Below are positions 13,551 through 23,972 of a stretch of DNA of 64,000 nt, piece by piece. The notes under the pieces are model-generated. The model saw only the letters and a list, made by a program, of their open reading frames with translations. It ran no database searches and was not told where the DNA came from. Numbering within the stretch: the stretch's first letter is position 1; each line of letters starts with the position of its first letter. The stretch lies in the NCBI GenBank assembly GCA_949152475.1, contig OX424560.1, forward strand, positions 8,990,001 through 9,054,000. Reading direction: 5' to 3'. This stretch comes from Terebella lapidaria. Its lineage: Eukaryota > Annelida > Polychaeta > Terebellida > Terebellidae. The position numbers and the translations under genes were made by a program.

Positions 13551-14082
13551 TAATCTGGTTTTTCCAACTCGTTTACACCGGGTTGGACTATTTTTGGCGA
13601 TGCTAAATGTTATCGTTCTATAACTTGGTATACTTAACCTGTAAGTCAAACGGCAATCGTCTACCAATTTCAGACTTCTATCGCTAAACTTGAAGAAGTT
13701 GGCAATCTACCACAATGTTAAATTTCAACCCAAAACGGGATTTCGAGAATCCGGGCATGTTCGAGGGTTCGGTCCTGTTTGCATCGATCAGGATTCAAAA
13801 TATCGTTGTATCTTTAGACCAAAAGACACATTGGGGTGTATTCCACACAAACATGTTGATTTTGAAAGCTTGCTGGAAATTAATTTAATCAGAAATTAAA
13901 TGACAGGGTTGAATTTGACATTAGGATAGATAGCCAAGTTTTTCAATTTTCGCGACAGAAGTCTACAATTCGGTACGGAATTGACTTCCAGGTGAAGTAT
14001 GTCAAGTTATAGAACGATATAATTTAGCATTGCAAATATATCAGCGAAAAACAGTGTGAACGAGTTAGAAAAATCGGATTAT
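13551..14082. mobile_element. Fold-back element, copy 2
   Basis: Same structure and sequence as 11192..11757, more diverged: TTCCAACTCGTTTACAC on the left, GTGTGAACGAGTTAGAAA on the right, with shared inner blocks (CTATAACTTGG, AAGTTGGCAATCTACC). TA dinucleotides abut both ends. A distant relative is at about 20230..20480. Confidence 0.65.
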
Positions 14083-14333
14083 AGATGCATTCGTAGGATG
14101 GGGAGAGAAAATACTTTTTTATTTATTTTCATCGTTTTCTGATAAGAGTTCCACGCCCACATGTTATTCGAACTGCCGCCTCCTCTAAAGAGCGATAATC
14201 GGTATACATGCATTTGAGGACCACAATGGGAATAAGTCTTGACTTCTTGTGTTATCCTCGGTATTCATTATTTGTATCATATAATATGGGTTTTTACGTT
14301 GTATTTTATTGTGCACATGATGAATTCCTGAAT

Positions 14334-17011
14334 AAAAATTAGCCCAATGGGCTAGTAAGGTTACCGGAATTAACCAATGCGATCAAATAAACCAAATATA
14401 GAGTTAAGCCGAGAAAGTTGAAAGTCAAATTCAAGGTGACCACTGAAATCGCCATATCTCTAACCGTGAAAATGGGATCAAAGGTTAAATTCTAGATCAC
14501 CAAACTATTCAGCATACATCATTTCCTATATGTTCACTATGGACCCCTAAGCTGTAAATTTGATAATAAGCGAGATATAAGCCATTTTGTAATCTGACTT
14601 TGAAAATAAAATGACTGACCTTGAAATTTAGGTCAAAGGTCAAATTCAATATCATTAAAATATTCAGAATATATCATTTCCTATATGTTCACAATTGATT
14701 CCTAAGCTGTAAAGTCGATAATAAGCAAGATATTAGCCATTTTGTCCTGTTGACCTTGAAAATGAGGTCAAACGTCAAATTCAAGGTCATGAGAATTTTC
14801 AGCATATATCATTTCCTATATGTTCACAATTAATTCCTAAGCTGTAAAGTCGCTAATAAGCAAGATATTGGCCATTTTGTCCTGTGACCTTGAAAATAGG
14901 TCAAAGGTCAAATTCAAGGTCACGAGCATTTTCAGCATATATCATTTCCTATATGTTCACAATTGATTCCTAAGCTGTAAAGTCGCTAATAAGCAAGATA
15001 TTGGCCATTTTGTCCTGTGACCTTGAAAATAAATCAAAGGTCAAATTCAAGGTCACGAACATTTTCAGCATATATCATTTCCTATATGTTCACAATTGAT
15101 TCCTAAGCTGTGAAGTCGCTGATAAGCAAGATATTGGCCATTTTGTCCTGTGACCTTGAAAATGAGGTCAAAGGTCAAATTCAAGGTCACGAGAATATTC
15201 AGCATATATCATTTCCCATATGTTCACAATTGATTCCTAAGCTGTAAAGTCAATAATAAGCGAGATATCAGCAATTTTGTCCTGTGACCTTGGAAATGAG
15301 GTCAAAGGTCAAATTCAAGGTCATGAGAATATTCTGCGTATATCATTTCCTAGATGTTCACAATTGATTCCTAAGCTGTAAAGTCGATAATAAGCGAGAT
15401 CTTAGCCATTTTGTCATGTGACCTTCAAAATGAGGTCAAAGGTCAAATTCAAGGTCATGAGAATTTTCAGCATATATCATTTCCTATATGTTCACAATTG
15501 ATTTCTAAGCTGTTAAGTCGCTGATAAGCAAGATATTGGCCATTTTGTCCTGTGACCTTGAAAATGAGGTCAAAGATCAAATTCAAGGTCACGAGAATTT
15601 TCAGCATATATCATTTCCTATATGTTCACAATTGATTCCTAAGCTGTAAAGTCGCTAATAAGCAAGATATTGGCCAATTTGTCCTGTGACCTAGAAAATC
15701 AGGTCAAAGCTCAAATTCAAGGCCACGAGAATATTCAGCATATATCATTTCCTATATGTTCACAATTGATTCCTAAGCTGTAAAGTCGATAAGCGAGATA
15801 TTAGCAATTTTGTCCTGCGACCTTGGAAATGAGGTCAAAGGTCAAATTCAAGGTCACAAAAATATTCAGCATATATCATTTCCTATATGTTCACAATTGA
15901 TTCCTAAACTGTAAAGTCGATAATAAGCGAGATATTAGCCATTTTGTCATGTGACCTTGAAAATGAGGTCAAAGGTCAAATTCAAGGTCACAAGAATATT
16001 CAGCATATATCATTGCCCATATGTTCACAACTGATTCCTAAGCTGTAAAGTCGATAATAAGCGAGATATTAGCCATTTTGTCCTGTGACCTTGAAAATGA
16101 GGTCAAAAGTCAAATTCAAGGTCACGAGAATATTCAGTATATATCATTTCCTTATGTCCACAATTCATTCCTAGTCTCTAATTTCAATATTAAGTGAGAT
16201 ATTAGGCTTAATGTGTCCCATTATAAAGCATAGGAGAATTTAACATGGGAAAGTCCCATTTGGGCTGAGTTTGGGCCCAAAATGGCCCACTTCGAGCGAT
16301 TCAAGGGCAACGAAATTTATACATGTCACAGGGGTACATAGGAGGAGTGTCATGCATCAATAAGAAAAAAAGTTACTGAACAGATTTTGAGAAAACGACC
16401 GTCGAAGTCCAAAATTGGCCATTTTTCGACGAAAACGGCCGCTCTGACCTTGAAACCAAGGTCAGAGGTCAAATTCAAGGTCACGACAATATTCAGCATA
16501 TATCATTTCCTATATGTCCACAATTGATTCCTAGTCTCTAATCTCAATATTAAGTGAGATATTAGGCTTTAATGTGTACCATTATAAAGCATAGGAGAAT
16601 TTAACATGGGAAAGTCCCATTTGGGCCGAGTTTGGGCCAAAATGGCCCACTTCGAGCGATTCAAGCGCAACGAAATTTATAGACATCATAGAAGTACATA
16701 TGAGGAGTCTTATGTATCAAAGAGAAAAAAAGTTACTGAACAGATTTTGAGAAAATGGCCGCCAAAGTCCAAAATCAAGCCTTTTTCGTCGAAAACGGCC
16801 GCCATTTTGAAGAAAAAGCGAAAATCAAAAAACTAAAAAATACCTCCTTCTTGAATTATTTTTAAGTATTTTTCTGCAAAATTTCAGAAAAATTCGCCCG
16901 TAAACAAAAAAGATAAAAATGTGGACGACGACGACGACGACGGACGACGACGGACGACGGACGCAACGCCGTGCCAATAGGTTATCGGACCATAGGTCCG
17001 GTAACCTAAAA
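14334..17011 (-). mobile_element. HINE-like element, copy 2 (opposite orientation to copy 1)
   Basis: The 3' hairpin TAGCCCAATGGGCTA with its A run is at 14335-14355, followed by GGTTACCGG. The 5' end at about 17011 has GGTTATCGGACC / GGTCCGGTAACC beside a GAC-rich microsatellite (16921..16975). The core is about thirteen units of 133 bp, plus two 350-bp units with GGGCCCAAAATGGCCCACTT near the 5' end. It is colinear with copy 1 when reversed. No ORF. Confidence 0.65.
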
Positions 17012-18191
17012 TCAATAAAAACCAATCAATCAATATTGTATATTAACTCATCTGTAGCAGCTGCAATTTAACAGAAAACGAGGAAATGGCCTCGGGAACG
17101 ATTTCAGAGCACAAAAGGCACTAGAAGTATCATCACATTGCTCTGGTGACGTTTAGGTGAAAGGTTAGATTTTTTGGATGATAGGCGGCCATATTGCTCT
17201 TTCTGACAAATGGCTGGAAAATGCCAGCTTGGTACAAATCAGTCTCGTATACAAGCGATACTGAATAAAGTCGGCTTTCTCATGTGATAAAAGTGACCAT
17301 GTCGCTTTTTTCACGTGAAATATCCCACCATGTCGCTTTTTTCACGGTTGGTGTTTCCGCCGTGAAAAAAGCGACATATACCCAGCCTCGTACGGGTCGC
17401 TGCTTTTATCCAAACCAGACCCTCGTATCAGCCGCATCACTCCTGAAATTTCAGGAGCGTAGGAACGAATAACCGCCGATCAAACATTGTATGTTTGTGC
17501 TTCCGCACAAGAAAGTTCTTAGAAATGACACATAGTAGATGTTATCTGTATCGAATTTGCCACATAAATGTATGTATTTCCCATTATTTTGTCGTTTGCA
17601 CAGATTATCTCCGAAGTACTAAGTAGCAGATGCCTGGGTTTGTTTTGTTTACAATTTGTTTTGAATGTAGCGTGCACGAGGCGATATAAACTACTTTTCA
17701 GTCGTTTTCACGAAAGGCGGCGCTCCAGCACCCGTCTTTCACACAATTCGTCCTTTGCATTCTGGGATACCGAAAATAGTTCCAACATGGATGCCTGTAT
17801 GAATCGAAATAAATTTGAATGTTTGGGATATTTTGTTATACTGACAGGACATATTGTCGAAAACTATACAATTTTTTAAGAGATTGCGATAGAATAACTC
17901 CAGTAGCGGTGTCCGTGGCAATCTTTAGAACCTCTGAAAAATCCATGGCTGAGTCATGACTGTCGGGTCGACCCCTGGCCAGCCCTGGGTCGACCCATGC
18001 AAAACAAGAAAGCACGTGCTCGTGTTTACAAAACGCGCATTAATACGGACTATTTTGTTACCGCGCATTGACACTGTCCCCTGATTCAGGGGACCAGAGA
18101 ATCGGTTATTACAAAGACAGGTGCTACAGAGTGCCGTCTGGTGGACAAAACGACTTTTCAGTGCGATCCCAGAATCCTGTGGGGGTAACAC
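17012..18191. other. Intergenic; detached piece of the 18192..19479 family
   Basis: About 17280..17400 repeats blocks of the downstream palindrome (CATGTCGCTTTTTTCACG twice, plus the inverse GTGAAAAAAGCGACAT). The rest has no recognisable gene. Confidence 0.5.
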
Positions 18192-19479
18192 TGTAGCATG
18201 ACAAACGCGACATGTGAGAAAATCGAACACCATGTATGTCGTGTTTCTCACGGTCAAATGCTTATTATCGCCCATGTCGCATTTTTCACGCCTGATGTGA
18301 TTGGTGGATAATATTTTATTCTAATCTGCTTGCAATATCCACATCATGGATTATTTGGCTTCTAAATACGTTTCAATTTAATCATTGTTGCAATAGGAAA
18401 TGTAAACAGACACACTTGATGTCAATTTGTGTGTTTTGCCAATGGGATGCTTTGAACTCGTAGGCCTACTACCGTATCTTCTCACTCATGATCACCATTT
18501 GCACGACTTGAATGGAACGCAGCACATAACGCACCCAACATCGTTCGATGTATTGGTCATATATCGCACCATAAAACCCCTCTGTTGTGCCAGATCGTCC
18601 ACTACCACTCGATTTCAGCGCTGTGTCCTGATTCAATGTTGCGTTGTCCATGAATTGGACGATAATATGGTCATGCATGTCGAGAATTTCACGAACAAAA
18701 GCTATTTCAATAGCTCCGCAGTTAATGTCGGGTATTTCACGGGCATGTCGCTTTTTTCACGGCGGAAACACCAACCGTGAAAAAAGCGACATGGTCGGAT
18801 ATTTCACGTGAAAAAAGCGACATGGTCACTTTTATCACATGAAAAAGCCGACCATGTCGGGGTTTTCACAATATTCGGTTTTATCATGCAGCAACACGAG
18901 CGTTTGGTTTTGCAAAAAACACGAGTGTGACATATACCCGTGAAATACCCGACATCAACTGCGGAGCTATTGGAATAGCTTTTGTTCGTGAAATTCGGGA
19001 CATGCATGATCATACTATCGTCCAATTCATGGACTTCCACTCAATATTGAATCATGACTCAGCGCTGAAATCGAGTGGGGATGGGGGATCTGGCAAAACA
19101 GGGATATGGTGCGATAGTTGACCAATATACCATGTTTTGGGTGCGTTTTCGCTGCGTTCCATTCAAGTCGTGCAAATGGTGAACACGAGTGGAAAGTCAC
19201 ATTGGTGCAGTATGAGTTCAATGCACTCCATTGGCAAAACATACAAATCGCCATAAATCTGTCTGTTTACATTTCCTAATGCAACAATAATTGAATTAAA
19301 ACGTGTTTTGAAGTCAAATAATCTATGATGTGGATATTGCAAGCAGACTGAAATAATATAGTATCCACCAATCACATCAGGCGTGACAAATGCGACATAA
19401 GCGATAATAAGCATTTGACTGTGAAAATAGCGACACAGGTGTATTCGATTTTCTCACATGTCGCGTTTGTCATGCTACA
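18192..19479. mobile_element. Large palindromic (fold-back) element with repeated TGTCGC-TTTTTTCACG motifs
   Basis: Starts TGTAGCATGACAAACGCGAC and ends with its reverse complement. The arms pair over most of their length, for example GCTATTTCAATAGCTCCGCA near 18700 with its partner near 18965, and TGATGTGATTGGTGGATA near 18295 with its partner near 19370. The centre is near 18840. ORFs here are short and mirrored on both strands, so they are artefacts. Confidence 0.7.
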
Positions 19480-20535
19480 TGTACAGATACCTCGTTAGAT
19501 GGCATTGCGCCTTTATATTGCTCATGAATGAAGTTTGAGGTATTTGAAACCTCCAATTCCTACAGTGTCGTTGTACGTGGCCATAAGCATCGAACAAATT
19601 GCAATCAATGTTTGGACACTACATTTTCGAGAGTGATGGCATATTTCTGAACAAATCAGACGCCTATGGATAATCGGATAACTCGCGTTTGTACATCATT
19701 GGTATCTCTGCATCGAATCCCCTTTCTAAAATAACATGGTAAGTAGTTTGCAGAAAAATATTTTGCACACCATTTGTCGAAATCAGCCTACTAAAAGTTA
19801 GCCTTACAGTGTTGACAACAGGACCTGACCCCTAAACAAAGGAACTAGGTCGGTCAAAGTTTTATGCCATTTGACAGGGTGTACACAACCATCTTCCAAA
19901 TGTAACCCGTATAGGAGACAGCGTGTTTGGTTGCAGTTTCATCTCTGGTTAGATTATTATAACACATCAATCATAATTGACCTACTGCCCATTTCAGGTT
20001 CATCTCCATCTCCTTGCTGAACTGGCAGAACTCTTCACCCGTAGTGAAAACACACGGGACGAAAGAAAATGATTTATATCCACTTCAATAACGTCTATAT
20101 CATTTGTCACTGTGATCGCAAACTGTATCAAGATTTCAGCGTCTCTCGTTATTTTCCAAATGTAAAGCCAAGGTCAACACAAAATTCGTTGAATGATTGT
20201 TGCCCTTAACTCTGTTTGGGATCGTATAATAAAATATACTAGAAATTTTATTATTTTTTCCAGGATAATTTTTTTTTCATAAAATTTTATTAAAAACTGA
20301 AAAAAGTCAGCAATTTAACCCAATATTAAAATTTTGCCCCAAACTGGGCTCACTGGAATTCTAGTAAATTTTGGGATCTCATCACCTTAATGCCGATGTT
20401 GATTGTATCAGTTAAGATGCTTTTGAGCCAGAAGACATGATCAAAAATGATTTTTAAAAATCCTCTTCTCAAAGCACGTAGTAATTCAAACATGGAAAAT
20501 CTCGTCAAATTGTGTTCAGTATGGCCTGGGGCCCG
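19480..20535. other. Intergenic with element debris
   Basis: Holds a detached end of the 1099..2450 family at about 19812..19881 (GACCTGACCCCTAAACAAAG to CAGGGTG) and a distant fold-back-family fragment at about 20230..20480. No gene seen. Confidence 0.5.
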
Positions 20536-20539
20536 CTTT

Positions 20540-21120
20540 ATGCATCCCCAATGGTGGGTTCTGGGGCTCTCCCTGGTCCAATTTCCATGGCCTTGGAGAG
20601 TTTATGAATGCCTGATCTTGGATGGATCCAGGGTTCTAAAAGAGGGTCGAGATGTGAAATGTCGCGTAGCGAGGTGGTGAAGTCCGAGGGTCTGGGGCCC
20701 CATAAGCTGAAGGGATATGCATGCTCAGTGGTGTGTTTTAGAGGTTTCTGTTGGTTCATTTTCCATTCCCTTGAAGAGTTTTGGCATGGCTGATTCGGAG
20801 CAGATCTAGAGTTTTGAGTGAAGGCCCAGTTGTGAAATGGTTCTAAGCCAGCTGATGCAAGCCCCTGTCGGCCGGGGGTTTGGGGCCCGCTGAAGGTCCC
20901 CAGACGCTGGACTTTTATGCATCCCCAATGGTGTGTTCCCGGGCTCTCCTTGATCCAATTTCCATGGCCCTGGGGAGTTTATGAATGTCTGATCTTTTAT
21001 CCATTCAGCGTTCTGAAGGAGGGCCAAGATGTGAAATGTCGCGAATCGAGGTGGTAAAGGCCGAGGATCTGGGGCCCGCCCGAGGGCCCAGAAGCTGAAG
21101 TGATATGCACTTCAAGGACC
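20540..21120 (+). repeat. Three diverged tandem units of about 190 bp
   Basis: Units begin near 20554, 20730 and 20930. They share a block from GGTG-GTT through TTTATGAATG (or TTTTGGCATGG) CTGAT to GATGTGAAATG. Units 1 and 3 are closest (TTTATGCATCCCCAATGGTG at 20535 and 20915). Open frames here are repeat artefacts. Confidence 0.6.
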
Positions 21121-21857
21121 CCTTAGCCCCCCCCCCTCCCCACACCAACCCGCCCCTCGCTCAACATGAGTATATTGAGCGCTCGTTATAATGTCTCAAG
21201 CACTTGTTTTATTTCGAGCGCTCGAGATAATACTAGTATGCCGAGCGCTCGAGATATTTTTTTACACATAGGTCCCTTCAGAGCCACCGTTGGTTGGTGC
21301 CTTGGTACCTAAATCAACTGCTGATACATTTAATATTGATTCGAGCACGCGGATGTGAATTCAATTTTTTTCATATAATTGAGTGTCCTAAGTAGCAGGA
21401 GTAACCAAACAGAAGACGATTTCATGCATCTTACCGCTTGGTTTTGAACATCTAGTGAATTTTACATTGTGGTGTTTACTTGAGTAATCGGATAAAATGG
21501 TCTCTTTGAATTCTTTTGAATGAACCAGTGATCGGATGAAATGAATCACTGTGATTTCAGTGAAAAATTAAACGACTTGATAAAATAAAACAACTTAATT
21601 TATTCATCGCAATCAAAGGTAAAACACCCTCTTTGATAAAAGCAGAATTCGGTATATCAAAGTCAAAATTGAACCAAGGGCTAGGAAAGGTTACAGGACA
21701 ATATATTTTACATTCACATATGAGCCATTATACCCGTGACCTAGAAAATGAGGTAAAAAGTCAAATTCAAGGTCACGAGAATATTCTGATATTCAGAATA
21801 TATCATTTCCTATATGTCCACAATTGATTCCTGAGCTGTAAAGTCGATAATAAGCGA
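20736..21857 (+). repeat. 1.12-kb tandem duplication, copy A
   Basis: Nearly identical to 21858..22982 at an offset of 1122 bp, rising to 1125 after a C-run length change. Contains part of the 190-bp tandem, a poly-C tract (21128), GAGCGCTC motifs, and the 3' end of a HINE-like element cut off at the junction. Confidence 0.85.
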
Positions 21858-22982
21858 TTTTAGAGGTTTCTGTTGGTTCATTTTCCATTCCCTTGAAGAG
21901 TTTTGGCATGGCTGATTCGGAGCAGATCTAGAGTTTTGAGTGAAGGCCCAGTTGTGAAATGGTTCTAAGCCAGCTGATGCAAGCCCCTGTCGGCCGGGGG
22001 TTTGGGGCCCGCTGAAGGTCCCCAGACGCTGGACTTTTATGCATCCCCAATGGTGTGTTCCCGGGCTCTCCTTGATCCAATTTCCATGGCCCTGGAGAGT
22101 TTATGAATGTCTGATCTTTTATCCATTCAGCGTTCTGAAGGAGGGCCAAGATGTGAAATGTCGCGAATCGAGGTGGTAAAGGCCGAGGATCTGGGGCCCG
22201 CCCGAGGGCCCAGAAGCTGAAGTGATATGCACTTCAAGGACCCCTTAGCCCCCCCCCCCCCTCCCCACACCAACCCGCCCCTCGCTCAACATGAGTATAT
22301 TGAGCGCTCGTTATAATGTCTCAAGCACTTGTTTTATTTCGAGCGCTCGAGATAATACTAGTATGCCGAGCGCTCGAGATATTTTTTTACACATAGGTCC
22401 CTTCAGAGCCACCGTTGGTTGGTGCCTTGGTACCTAAATCAACTGCTGATACATTTAATATTGATTCGAGCACGCGGATGTGAATTCAATTTTTTTCATA
22501 TAATTGAGTGTCCTAAGTAGCAGGAGTAACCAAACAGAAGACGATTTCATGCATCTTACCGCTTGGTTTTGAACATCTAGTGAATTTTACATTGTGGTGT
22601 TTACTTGAGTAATCGGATAAAATGGTCTCTTTGAATTCTTTTGAATGAACCAGTGATCGGATGAAATGAATCACTGTGATTTCAGTGAAAAATTAAACGA
22701 CTTGATAAAATCAAACAACTTAATTTATTCATCGCAATCAAAGGTAAAACACCCTCTTTGATAAAAGCAGAATTCGGTATATCAAAGTCAAAATTGAACC
22801 AAGGGCTAGGAAAGGTTACAGGACAATATATTTTACATTCACATATGAGCCATTATACCCGTGGCCTAGAAAATGAGGTAAAAAGTCAAATTCAAGGTCA
22901 CGAGAATATTCTGATATTCAGAATATATCATTTCCTATATGTCCACAATTGATTCCTGAGCTGTAAAGTCGATAATAAGCGA
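21858..22982 (+). repeat. 1.12-kb tandem duplication, copy B
   Basis: Second copy. I noticed only a few differences: one base in the sequence after CCCGTG, AAATAAAAC/AAATCAAAC, GGGGAG/GGAGAG, and three extra C. Its right end runs on into an intact HINE body, so copy B is probably the original and copy A the duplicate. TTTTAGAGG at the junction suggests short homology. Confidence 0.85.
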
Positions 22983-23797
22983 GATATCAACAACTTTGTC
23001 ATGCGACCTTGAAAATGAGGTTAAAAGTCAAATTTGAGGTTACGAGAATATCCAGCATATATCACTTCCTATAAGTATACATTTGATTACTAAATTGCAT
23101 GTCGATAATAAACGAGATAATAGACATTTTGTGATCTGAGCTTGAAAATGAGGTCAAAGGTCAAATTCAAGTTCACGAGAATATCCAGCATATCATGTCC
23201 TATATGTCCACAATTAATGCCTAAGCTGTAAAGTCGACAATAAGCGAGATAATATAAATTTTGTCATGTGACCTTGAAAATGAGTTCAAAGGTCAAATTC
23301 AAGGTCACGAGAATATTCAGCATATATCATTTCCTATATGCCTACAATTCATTCATGATCTCTTATCTCAATATTAAGTGAAATATTAGCAATAATGTGT
23401 AACATTATAAAGCATAGGATAATTTAACATGGGAAAGTTCCATTTGGGGCAAGGTCAAAATGACCCACTTCGAGCGATTCAGCGAAACTTATACACATCA
23501 CGAGGGTACATATGAGGAGTGTTATGCATCAATAAGAAAAAAATTGCTGAACAGACATTGAGAAAACGGTCGTCAAAACACAAAATTGACCAGTTTTCGT
23601 CGAAAGTGGCCGCCATTTTGAAAACGAATGCGAAAATAAAAACAAACTAAAAAATACACCCTCTTGAAATATTTTCAGGCATTTTTGTGCAATTTTTTTC
23701 AGAAAGATTCGAACTTTACAGATAAAAATGTAGACGGGCGACGACGGACGCAACGCCACGGCAATAGGTTATAGGACCAAAGGTCCTGAAACCTAAT
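22795..23797 (-). mobile_element. HINE-like element, copy 3 (short core), abutting the gene B stop
   Basis: 3' end near 22795 (CCAAGGGCTAGGAAAGGTTACAGGACAATA region); 5' end near 23797 (GGTTATAGGACCAAAGGTCC, CAACGCCACGGCAATAG). The core has three or four 134-bp units and one long unit with GGGAAAGTTCCATTTGGG. Minus orientation, like copy 2. Confidence 0.6.
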
Positions 23798-23811
23798 AAA
23801 ATCATAGCAGT

Positions 23812-23972
23812 TCACCACATCTTCCTTCCTAGAAGATTTTCAAGTTCTTCGTTGAATGGAGCGTAAAAATCTCGTAAAAGTCGCTCAGTATGTGGCAACA
23901 TCTTGGAGTAGTTACGTTGCAAACTCGCTCCCTTGCTCTGTATTCTCCGTCTTATTTTTTCTGACACAGGTT
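23812..23972 (-). CDS. Gene B exon 7 (C-terminus and stop)
   Basis: Acceptor with a long pyrimidine tract (ttttttttcag|AA). Encodes residues 482-534 and a TGA at 23812..23814. The tail contains MLPHTERLLRDFYAPFNEEL, the usual C-terminal motif of the CHST15 family, and ends LLGRKMW. A HINE-like repeat starts about 16 bp beyond the stop, so the 3' UTR must run into repeat DNA. No minus-strand AATAAA signal is visible close by. Confidence 0.85.

Noticed and set aside
20447..22149. Duplicated frames of about 73 codons
   Set aside because: They lie in a tandem duplication and diverged tandem repeats, and resemble no known protein.
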